A stretch of 8,202 nucleotides of DNA from Acetobacteraceae bacterium (lineage in GTDB: Bacteria; Pseudomonadota; Alphaproteobacteria; Acetobacterales; Acetobacteraceae). Below the pieces are notes generated by a model. The model saw only the letters and a list, made by a program, of their open reading frames with translations. It was not told where the DNA came from and ran no database searches. Below, in pieces: positions 1 through 5,792 of this stretch. The position numbers and the translations under genes are program-made. The stretch covers positions 1 to 8,202 of the forward strand of contig CANJXD010000244.1 in the NCBI GenBank assembly GCA_947478535.1, given 5' to 3'. The number at the start of each line of letters is the position of its first letter. Position 1 is the first letter of the stretch.

Positions 1-915
1 GAAAGCGCGAAACGCGTGCTCGAAGTCGCCGCCGCCGGGGGCCACAATCTGCTGATGGTCGGACCGCCCGGCGCCGGCAAATCCATGCTCGCCGCCCGCC
101 TGCCCGGCCTGCTGCCGGATCTCACACCAGCCGAGGCGCTGGAAATCTCCCTCGTGCATTCCGTCGCCGGCATGTTGCAGGACGGCAAGCTGCTGCGTCG
201 TCCCCCGTTCCGGGAACCACATCACAGCGCCTCCGTCCCCGCCTTGGTGGGTGGCGGTCATCGTGCCCGGCCGGGGGAGATCAGCCTTGCCCACCTCGGC
301 GTGCTGTTCCTCGACGAATGGCCAGAATTCCCGCGCGCGGCGCTGGAAGCCCTGCGCCAGCCCATGGAAACCGGCCGCACCACCATCAGTCGCGCCAACG
401 CGCATGTGACCTATCCCGCACGCTTCCAGTGCATCGCCGCGATGAACCCCTGCCGCTGCGGGTATCTCGGTGACGCCAGCCGCGAATGCGCCAAGGCGCC
501 GGGCTGTGGGCAGGACTACCAGATGCGCCTGTCCGGCCCGCTGCTGGACCGCATGGACCTGACCATCGAGATCCAGCCCCTGCCGCCTGCGGAACTCGCC
601 CGCGCACCGGCCGGGGAGAAAACCGCCGTCGTCGCCGCCCGCGTCCTCGCCGCCCGGGACCGCCAGCGCGCCCGAGGTGCAGCCCGCTGCAATGCCGAGG
701 CGCCGTGGGAGACCCTGCAAGCCACCGCCGAGCCCGAGGCCATCACCCTCCTGGAAACCGCCGCCACGCGCCTGCGCCTGTCCACCCGCGGCCAGGTACG
801 TGCCATGCGCGTCGCCCGCACCATCGCCGACCTCGCGGCCCTCCCCCGCATCGCCCGCACCCACGTCGCCGAAGCCCTGGCGTTTCGCCACCGCATGCCG
901 GGGCGGAACTTCTGA
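1..915 (+). CDS. comM: ComM/YifB family Mg-chelatase-like AAA+ ATPase, C-terminal part (5' end outside window)
   Basis: The frame is open to the left edge: codons 1-6 read ESAKRV and continue into LEVAAAGGHNLLMVGPPGAGKS, the usual start of the ATPase core, so the GTG at nt 16 is internal and the N-terminal Lon-protease-like domain lies upstream. In window numbering, Walker A is GPPGAGKS (21-28), Walker B is VLFLDE (101-106), the sensor-1 region is AAMNPC (146-151), and RLSGPLLDRMD (176-186) leads into the C-terminal Mg-chelatase domain, which ends with VARTIADLA and VAEALAFR. In the family, ComM is a cytoplasmic hexameric helicase that promotes branch migration of incoming single-stranded DNA during natural transformation; that role is assumed here. 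Two oddities: Walker B is followed by WPEF where LPEF is usual, and four cysteines (C151, C153, C163, C169) lie after sensor 1. The 304 residues seen are about 60% of a usual protein of roughly 500. panC follows 77 bp downstream. Family certain; role in transformation less so. Confidence 0.95.
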   Translation, partial: ESAKRVLEVAAAGGHNLLMVGPPGAGKSMLAARLPGLLPDLTPAEALEISLVHSVAGMLQDGKLLRRPPFREPHHSASVPALVGGGHRARPGEISLAHLGVLFLDEWPEFPRAALEALRQPMETGRTTISRANAHVTYPARFQCIAAMNPCRCGYLGDASRECAKAPGCGQDYQMRLSGPLLDRMDLTIEIQPLPPAELARAPAGEKTAVVAARVLAARDRQRARGAARCNAEAPWETLQATAEPEAITLLETAATRLRLSTRGQVRAMRVARTIADLAALPRIARTHVAEALAFRHRMPGRNF

Positions 916-992
916 CCCGCGCCGGCCGGGCTTGCCCCGGCGGCGCCGCTCCTCCACCTCTCCCGCCAAGAATGCCGGGAGCCGCCATCACC

Positions 993-1820
993 ATGCAGGT
1001 CATCCGAGACCTCGCCGCCCTGCGCGCCGCCACCGCCGCGCGGCGCGCTGCGGGGCGCCGCCTTGCGCTTGTCCCCACCATGGGCGCCCTGCATGACGGG
1101 CATCTCGCCTTGGTGCGCGAAGCCCGGCGCCATGCGGAGGAGGTGGCGGTGTCCATCTTCGTCAATCCGCTGCAATTCCTGCCCACCGAGGACCTCTCCC
1201 GCTACCCCCGCGATGATGGCGGGGACCTCCGCAAGCTCGCCACCACCGGCGCGGATTTCGTCTGGATGCCGGATGTCGCCACCATGTATCCGCCTGGGGC
1301 CGCCACCGTCATCGAGGTCTCCGGCCCCGCCGAAGGGTTCGAAGGCACCGCTCGCCCCGGCCATTTCCGCGGCGTCGCCACCGTCTGCACCAAGCTGTTC
1401 AGCCAGACCGGCGCGGATGCCGCGGTGTTCGGGGAAAAGGACTGGCAGCAATTGCAGGTGGTGAAGCGCGTGGTGGCGGACCTCGACCTGCCGATTCGCA
1501 TCATCCCGCATGAGACGGTCCGAGACGCCGATGGCCTGGCCATGTCCTCCCGCAACATCCGCCTCTCGCCCAGCGAACGCGCCCTCGCGCCGCTGCTGCC
1601 CACCCTGATGCGCCAGGCGCTGGATGCCATCCGTGACGGCGCGCCGGCGGAGACAACACTCGCCAGCACGATCGAAAACCTGCGCGCGGCCGGGTTCGCG
1701 CCGGACTATCTAAGCTTGGTCGACGCGGAGACGCTGAAGCCTTGGACCAGGGGGCCAGGGCGCTTGCTCGCGGCGGCGAAGCTGGGGGATGTCAGGTTGC
1801 TGGATAATATGGGGCTTTAG
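993..1820 (+). CDS. panC: Pantoate--beta-alanine ligase (pantothenate synthetase)
   Basis: Cytoplasmic enzyme joining (R)-pantoate and beta-alanine with ATP through a pantoyl-adenylate intermediate, the last step of pantothenate (vitamin B5, coenzyme A precursor) synthesis. The 275 residues match the usual length of about 280. Visible motifs: VPTMGALHDGH (27-37), the HIGH-like ATP site; SIFVNPLQF (54-62); the segment from RYPRD to MYP (70-100); GFEGTARPGHFRGVATV (115-131), which contacts pantoate; VFGEKDWQQ (145-153); and the KMSKS-like stretch DGLAMSSRN (180-188). The C-terminus LGDVRLLDNMGL is typical. The ATG at 993 is chosen because homology begins there, although the frame stays open far upstream within comM; a modest GGGAG lies about 11 nt before it. 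It follows comM by 77 bp on the same strand, so co-transcription is possible. The usual partner panB is not in the window. A strong hairpin follows the stop codon. Very sure. Confidence 0.97.
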   Translation: MQVIRDLAALRAATAARRAAGRRLALVPTMGALHDGHLALVREARRHAEEVAVSIFVNPLQFLPTEDLSRYPRDDGGDLRKLATTGADFVWMPDVATMYPPGAATVIEVSGPAEGFEGTARPGHFRGVATVCTKLFSQTGADAAVFGEKDWQQLQVVKRVVADLDLPIRIIPHETVRDADGLAMSSRNIRLSPSERALAPLLPTLMRQALDAIRDGAPAETTLASTIENLRAAGFAPDYLSLVDAETLKPWTRGPGRLLAAAKLGDVRLLDNMGL

Positions 1821-1826
1821 AAACGC

Positions 1827-1864
1827 CCCTCTCCCAACCCTCTCCCCGCTGGGGAGAGGGCTTT
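1827..1864. terminator. Intrinsic terminator built from a CCCTCTCCC repeat, between convergent panC and yraN
   Basis: A perfect 10-bp stem, CCCTCTCCCC (1838-1847) with GGGGAGAGGG (1851-1860), closes a 3-nt GCT loop and is followed by CTTTT, a classical plus-strand terminator 17 nt after the panC stop. A second CCCTCTCCC copy (1827-1835) lies just upstream and could pair with the same right arm. On the minus strand this alternative hairpin would be followed by GCGTTTC, so the element may also end yraN transcription, whose stop is at 1877. The sequence resembles the widespread C-rich REP-like intergenic repeats of proteobacteria; that resemblance is from memory. Confidence 0.85.
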
Positions 1865-1876
1865 TCTGGCCGCCAG

Positions 1877-2248
1877 CTACCACTCGCGGATCACATCCTG
1901 GATGCGGCGTACCCGGCCCGCCGTATCGACCAGCAGCAGGTCGAAGCGGACGCCGGCGGCGCCGAAAGCGGGATTGGCGGCGAGCCAGGCGCCACCCGCG
2001 GCCAGCAACCGCGCGCGCTGACGGGCGCCAAGCGCGACCGCGGCTTCGCCCAGCGTGGCGCGCGCCTTCACCTCCACGAACACCACCAAGCCGTCGCGCT
2101 CAACAATCAGGTCGATCTCCCCCGCCCCGGTCCGCACCCGGCGGGCGATCTCGGCAAAGCCTTCGGCGGCCAGGGCCTCCGCGGCACGGGTTTCGGCCCG
2201 GCGGCCCCGCGCTTCACTCGCCTGCCGTTCCAAGGGATCGCGATGCAT
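1877..2248 (-). CDS. yraN: YraN family protein (UPF0102), predicted nuclease-fold
   Basis: A 123-residue protein of normal size for UPF0102. The family has a restriction-endonuclease-like fold, but its substrate and role are not established. The diagnostic core is GAGEIDLIVERDGLVVFVEVKAR (41-63): Glu44 and Asp46 followed by Glu59-x-Lys61 give the E-x-D ... E-x-K arrangement of PD-(D/E)xK nucleases. An N-terminal basic helix with RGRRAETRAAEAL (14-26) and a later RFDLLLVD (101-108) are also typical. The start is uncertain. ATG at 2248 gives the shorter protein with only a weak upstream GGGG. An in-frame ATG at 2284 would add 12 residues (MGPVFDIGVSLG) and has a good AGGA about 8 nt upstream on the minus strand. 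The gene converges on panC and diverges from ggt. In many proteobacteria yraN lies near rsmI or gshB; neither is seen here. Confidence 0.92.
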   Translation of the reverse strand: MHRDPLERQASEARGRRAETRAAEALAAEGFAEIARRVRTGAGEIDLIVERDGLVVFVEVKARATLGEAAVALGARQRARLLAAGGAWLAANPAFGAAGVRFDLLLVDTAGRVRRIQDVIREW

Positions 2249-2282
2249 GCCTAAGCTTACCCCGATATCGAAGACAGGTCCC

Positions 2283-3968
2283 ATGCCCCGCTTCCTGCTG
2301 CCATTGCTCCTCCTCCTCCTCGCCCTTCCCGCACTAGCCCAGGCGCCCGCGCGCCGGCACATGGCGGTCACGGCCAGCCCGCCCGCCACCCAGGCGGCAC
2401 TCGACATCCTGCGCGAAGGCGGCTCCGCGCTCGATGCCGGGATCGCCGCCGCCATCATGCTGACGCTGACGGAACCCCAGGCCGCCGGCATCGGCGGCGG
2501 CGGCCTGCTGCTGCACTACGATGGTGAAGGCCAGGCCATCACCACCTGGGATGGCCGTGAAACCGCCCCCGCCGCCGCCACCCCCGCCCTGTTCCTCCGC
2601 CCCGATGGCCAGCCCATGGGCTTCGCCGAGGCGATGGAAGGCGGCCGCAGCGTCGGCGTGCCCGGCCTGTTGCGGATGCTCGAAGCCGCGCATCGCGAAC
2701 ATGGCCGGCTGCCCTGGGCCCGCTTGGTGGAGCCCACCATCCGCCTCGCCGAGCAGGGCTTCCCCATCCCCCCCCGCATGGCCGCCGCCGCCGCCGCCAA
2801 TGCGGAAAGCCTGCGCCGAGACCCCGGCGCGCGCGCCTATTTCTTCGATGCCGAGGGCAACGCCCTTCCCCCCGGCCAACTCCTCCGCAACCCCGCCCTC
2901 GCGGAAACCCTGCGCGCCGTGGCCAGCGAGGGCGCGGATGCGCTGCATCGTGGCCCGATCGCGCGGGAGATCGCCGCCGCCGTGCAATCCCACCGCAACC
3001 CCGGCGGCATGACGGAAGCGGACCTCGCGGGCTACCAGCCCCGCCGGCGCGACGCCGTCTGCGCGCCCTATCGCGTCTATCGGCTGTGCGGCATGGGCCC
3101 GCCGAGTTCCGGCGGCATCGCGGTCGGGCAGATCCTCGGCGTGCTGGAGCATTTCGACCTCCGCGGCACCCCGCCCAACAGCCTCGATGCCGCGCATCTG
3201 ATCGGGGAGGCGAGCCGCCTTGCCTTCGCCGACCGCGCCCTGTTCCTGGCCGATGAGGATTTTGTTCGGATCCCGCTGCGCGGCCTGCTCGACCCCGCCT
3301 ACCTCACCACCCGCGCCCAGCTCATCGACCGCAACCGCGCCATGGCGCCGCCGCGCGCCGGCAACCCGCCTTGGCGCGATGCCGGCCTCGCCCCGCAGGC
3401 CCAGGATTATGAGGCCGGGACCAGCCACATCACCATCGTCGATGGTTGGGGCGATGCCGTGTCCATGACCACGACGATCGAGGCCGTGATGGGCGCCCGC
3501 ATCTTCGTCCGCGGCTTCCTGCTGAACAATGAGCTGACCGATTTCAGCTTCGCCCCGGAAGCCGAGGGCCGGCCGATCGCCAACCGCGTCGAGCCCGGCA
3601 AGCGCCCGCGCTCCTCCATGTCCCCCACCATCGTCGTCGATTCCGGCGGCCGCGCCGTGCTGGCGCTGGGCTCGGCGGGGGGCGCGCGCATCATCGGCCA
3701 TGTCGCGCAATCCATCGTCGCGATGCTGGACTGGAACCTCTCGCCCACGGAGGCGTTGGCCCTGCCGCGGATCGGCGTCGTCGGCACCACCGCCCTCGAA
3801 CTGGAAGCCGGCACCGCGGCGGCTTCGCTGGCTCCGATGCTGGAGGCACGCGGCCAGCGGCCTGATCCGAGGGTCATCGAATCCGGCCTGACCGCCATCC
3901 GCATCACGCCGGAGGGCCTGTTCGGCGCCGCCGATCCGCGCCGCGAAGGCGTGGCGCTCGGCGATTGA
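2283..3968 (+). CDS. ggt: Gamma-glutamyltransferase (glutathione hydrolase), exported
   Basis: Periplasmic N-terminal-nucleophile enzyme that removes the gamma-glutamyl group of glutathione and related compounds and passes it to water or an amine. It is made as a precursor that cleaves itself before a catalytic threonine. Residues 1-20 form a signal peptide: basic start, leucine run from 5 to 13, probable cut after ALA/AQA. Family motifs in order: EGGSALDAGIAAA (45-57), GIGGGGLLLH (69-78), DGRETAP with Arg92 for the substrate carboxylate, MGPPSSGGI, then AGTSHITIVD with predicted nucleophile Thr380. Further on are NNELTDFS (Asp420, substrate amine), GKRPRSSMSPT (Ser444-Ser445) and GSAGGARII, where Gly466-Gly467 form the oxyanion hole. 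The family more often has GSPGGSRII, so Pro to Ala and Ser to Ala are small departures. At 561 residues it is of normal length. creA follows after 15 bp. No key catalytic residue is missing; gamma-glutamyltransferase versus cephalosporin/glutaryl acylase specificity cannot be settled by eye. Confidence 0.96.
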   Translation: MPRFLLPLLLLLLALPALAQAPARRHMAVTASPPATQAALDILREGGSALDAGIAAAIMLTLTEPQAAGIGGGGLLLHYDGEGQAITTWDGRETAPAAATPALFLRPDGQPMGFAEAMEGGRSVGVPGLLRMLEAAHREHGRLPWARLVEPTIRLAEQGFPIPPRMAAAAAANAESLRRDPGARAYFFDAEGNALPPGQLLRNPALAETLRAVASEGADALHRGPIAREIAAAVQSHRNPGGMTEADLAGYQPRRRDAVCAPYRVYRLCGMGPPSSGGIAVGQILGVLEHFDLRGTPPNSLDAAHLIGEASRLAFADRALFLADEDFVRIPLRGLLDPAYLTTRAQLIDRNRAMAPPRAGNPPWRDAGLAPQAQDYEAGTSHITIVDGWGDAVSMTTTIEAVMGARIFVRGFLLNNELTDFSFAPEAEGRPIANRVEPGKRPRSSMSPTIVVDSGGRAVLALGSAGGARIIGHVAQSIVAMLDWNLSPTEALALPRIGVVGTTALELEAGTAAASLAPMLEARGQRPDPRVIESGLTAIRITPEGLFGAADPRREGVALGD

Positions 3969-3975
3969 AGAAGGA
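3968..3975 (+). promoter_or_regulatory. Strong ribosome binding site of creA
   Basis: AAGAAGGA overlaps the last base of the ggt stop codon and ends 8 nt before the creA ATG. It is the clearest Shine-Dalgarno sequence on the plus strand of this window and supports translation of creA from a shared ggt-creA message. Confidence 0.7.
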
Positions 3976-3983
3976 TTGTCGTC

Positions 3984-4448
3984 ATGCGTCGCCTCCTCCT
4001 CGCAATTCCCTTCCTTCTGGCGTCCCCCCTGGCGGCGCAGGAAACTCGGGAAATCGGCCATGTGAACACCGCCATCACCAATCTCGGCCTGACGCGCAGC
4101 CATCGCGTGGTGGTGGAGCGGTTCGATGACCCGGAGGTGCGCGGCGTTTCCTGCTGGATCAGCCAGGCCCGCACCGGCGGGCTTTCCGGGATGCTGGGCG
4201 TGGCGGAGGACCCCGCCCGCTTCGCGCTGTCCTGCGCCGCGACCGGCCCCGTGGAAATCCTGCCCGGTGCCCGCCGTGGGGAGCGTGGCGAGGTGGTCTT
4301 CGAAAGCAGCACCAGCCTGTTCTTCAAGGAAACCCGCGTGCACCGCTTCATCGACGAGGACCGCCGCAGTGTCGTCTACCTCGCCTGGAGCACCCGCCTG
4401 ATCGACGGCAGCCCGTTCAATGCGGTCGCGGCGGTGCCTTTGCGCTGA
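3984..4448 (+). CDS. creA: CreA family periplasmic protein
   Basis: A 154-residue protein that matches the CreA family along its length (E. coli CreA is about 157). Residues 1-19 are a signal peptide (MRR, hydrophobic stretch LLLAIPFLLASPLA, probable cut after AAQ or nearby). The mature part opens with REIGHVNTA and carries the family landmarks VVVERFDDPEVRGVSCWIS (42-60), TGGLSGMLGVAEDP (64-77), ALSCAATGPVE (81-91), GEVVFESSTSLFFK (102-115), YLAWS (132-136) and a C-terminus GSPFNAVAAVPLR. Cys57 and Cys84 are the two conserved cysteines and could form a disulfide after export. The family has no established biochemical function; the name comes from its position beside creBCD in E. coli, and no creB, creC or creD is present here. 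It follows ggt by 15 bp with a strong ribosome binding site, so it is probably the second gene of a two-gene operon. Family assignment very sure, role unknown. Confidence 0.93.
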   Translation: MRRLLLAIPFLLASPLAAQETREIGHVNTAITNLGLTRSHRVVVERFDDPEVRGVSCWISQARTGGLSGMLGVAEDPARFALSCAATGPVEILPGARRGERGEVVFESSTSLFFKETRVHRFIDEDRRSVVYLAWSTRLIDGSPFNAVAAVPLR

Positions 4449-4455
4449 CGACGGT

Positions 4456-4506
4456 CCAGGGCCGTCACGGCCCTGGCGGATGGGGTCCGGGGAAGGCAGC
4501 GCCTTC
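4456..4506. terminator. Two hairpins at the convergent creA / MFS junction, probable weak bidirectional terminator
   Basis: The first hairpin pairs CCAGGGCCG (4456-4464) with CGGCCCTGG (4468-4476) around a TCA loop. The second pairs GAAGGC (4492-4497) with GCCTTC (4501-4506) around AGC and overlaps the stop codon of the minus-strand transporter gene. Neither is followed by a T run on either strand, so efficient intrinsic termination is unproven. Position between two convergent genes is the main support. The GGTCCGGGG-GAAGGC type of sequence may belong to a repeated intergenic element of this lineage, which I cannot verify. Confidence 0.5.
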
Positions 4507-5713
4507 ACCGGGTTTCCCGTCGCACCCGCCACCACGGCCAGGTCACCACCAGCGCCACCAGCCCTTCCGCCCCCACCACGGCCGTCGCCCTGGCCGGTCC
4601 CAGCCAATTCGCCAGCAGCCCGAGTTGCAGGAAGCCCAGCAGCCCGAGCCCGACGCAGACACTCAGCACGCCAAGCGCCCGGCTGCGGAGTTCCGGCGGG
4701 GTGGAGGTATAGACCAGCGTCGTCTGCATGGTGGCGAAGCCGGCACCGCCAACGCCCATCGCCACCAGCGCCGTGCCCGCCGGGATGGCGGAGGGTGACA
4801 GGGCGAAGATCGCGATCATCAGGCAGTACAGCCCGGCGCCGCCGATATAGACGCGCCGGAACCATTCGGGCGGCGCCCGCCTGGCCAGCAGCATCGCCCC
4901 GATCAGCGCGCCGACGCCGTCCATGCTCGTCAGCAGCCCCGCGCCGCCGGCGCCGAGGCCGAAGCTGTCCTGCCCCACCACCGGCACCATGCTCGCCGCC
5001 GGCCAGCCGAACAGGTTGAAGATGATCGTCACCAGCAGGATGCCGCGCATCCCCGGGGAGGCGAGGACAAGCTGGTAGCTTCGCAGCGTCTCCAGCAGCA
5101 CAGAGCCGTTTCGCCGCACCGCCTGGCTGCGCCAGGTGACGCGGAGTGCCGCGAAGATGCCGATGGCGTAGAGCAGGAACGAAACCCCGAAGGCCGCCGC
5201 CGGGCCGAGTGCCGCCAGGATGGTGCCGCCCACCACCGGGCCGGCGATGCGGCTGGCATTGTTGGCGACGACGTCGAAGGACATCGCCGGCGCCATCCGC
5301 GCCGCGCCGACGATCTCGCCCAGCATCATCCGCCGCACGGGATTGTCGGTCGCCCAGGCGAGGCCCGAGAGAAAGCAGCCGAGCCCAAGCGAGACCACCC
5401 CCAGCGCGCCGGCCATCGCGAGCAGGGCGAGCCCGCCCGCCACCGCCGCCTGCATCAGCAGCACGCCCACCAGCACGGACCGCCGCTCCACGCGATCCGC
5501 CGCCACGCCGAGCAGCGCGCCGAACAGCCCCATCGGCAGCAGCCGCAGCAGCATCATCGTGGCGACGAGAAGGCCGGAGGCGGTCTGCTGCCAGACGACC
5601 ACCGCGATCACCAGCATTTCCAGCCACCGCGCCACGGAGACCAGCAGGCCGACGAGCCAGACGCGCCGGAAATCCGGCACGGCAAGCACGCCCCACGTTT
5701 TCCACCCCTGCAA
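4505..5713 (-). CDS. MFS transporter, EntS/MFS_3-like exporter
   Basis: A 402-residue inner-membrane protein with about 12 hydrophobic segments, consistent with a complete major facilitator. Typical landmarks are PDFRRVWLVGLLVS at the N-terminus (13-26), the loop 2-3 motif GALLGVAADRVERRS (65-79), TDNPVRRMMLGEIV (122-135), ASRIAGPVVGG (153-163) and TPPELRSRALGVL (338-350). These are usual in the MFS_3 group that includes the enterobactin exporter EntS and many drug or metabolite exporters; the substrate cannot be read from sequence. The start chosen is TTG at 5713, supported by AGGA (5726-5723 on the minus strand) with 9 nt spacing; the next alternative is GTG at codon 9. It lies 79 bp after the malonyl-CoA decarboxylase gene on the same strand and may be transcribed with it. 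It does not resemble the MatC or MadLM malonate carriers, so a role in malonate uptake is unlikely. Confidence 0.9.
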   Translation of the reverse strand: MQGWKTWGVLAVPDFRRVWLVGLLVSVARWLEMLVIAVVVWQQTASGLLVATMMLLRLLPMGLFGALLGVAADRVERRSVLVGVLLMQAAVAGGLALLAMAGALGVVSLGLGCFLSGLAWATDNPVRRMMLGEIVGAARMAPAMSFDVVANNASRIAGPVVGGTILAALGPAAAFGVSFLLYAIGIFAALRVTWRSQAVRRNGSVLLETLRSYQLVLASPGMRGILLVTIIFNLFGWPAASMVPVVGQDSFGLGAGGAGLLTSMDGVGALIGAMLLARRAPPEWFRRVYIGGAGLYCLMIAIFALSPSAIPAGTALVAMGVGGAGFATMQTTLVYTSTPPELRSRALGVLSVCVGLGLLGFLQLGLLANWLGPARATAVVGAEGLVALVVTWPWWRVRRETR

Positions 5714-5759
5714 CCGTCTCTGTCCTGGAGGTTGTCGCCGCGATCCTCGCAGCCCCGGC

Positions 5760-5782
5760 GCCCGCGCTCAATCCACGCGGGC
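5760..5782 (-). other. Small inverted repeat downstream of the malonyl-CoA decarboxylase gene
   Basis: GCCCGCG (5760-5766) and CGCGGGC (5776-5782) form a perfect 7-bp stem with a 9-nt loop, 10 bp after the mcd stop. No T run follows on the minus strand. It could act as a partial terminator or an RNA-stabilising hairpin between mcd and the transporter gene, or be a chance structure in very GC-rich DNA. Confidence 0.3.
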
Positions 5783-5792
5783 AGCAATTCGC

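Noticed and set aside
516..1511. A 331-codon minus-strand frame opposite comM and panC
   Set aside because: No recognisable motif and low-complexity composition; it is the antisense shadow of two confident genes.
486..1820. A 444-codon plus-strand frame that would extend panC upstream into comM
   Set aside because: The upstream part is a Pro/Arg-rich out-of-frame translation of comM; PanC homology begins at the ATG at 993 and gives a normal-length enzyme.
2249..2491. Extension of yraN to about 204 residues in the open frame
   Set aside because: Beyond the ATG at 2284 the extra sequence is the antisense of the ggt signal peptide and N-terminus and does not resemble YraN proteins.
2550..2585. 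GCC/CCG-rich tandem-like tracts in ggt (also near 2775-2800)
   Set aside because: They encode Ala/Pro runs (APAAAT and AAAAAA) in a coding frame typical of high-GC genomes; no regular repeat unit outside the codons.
2334..5771. A minus-strand open reading frame of about 1145 codons opposite ggt and creA and across the transporter gene
   Set aside because: It overlaps three recognised genes, is rich in Ala, Gly, Arg and Pro with no domain, and arises because the strong GC bias at third positions of the real genes removes stop codons from other frames.
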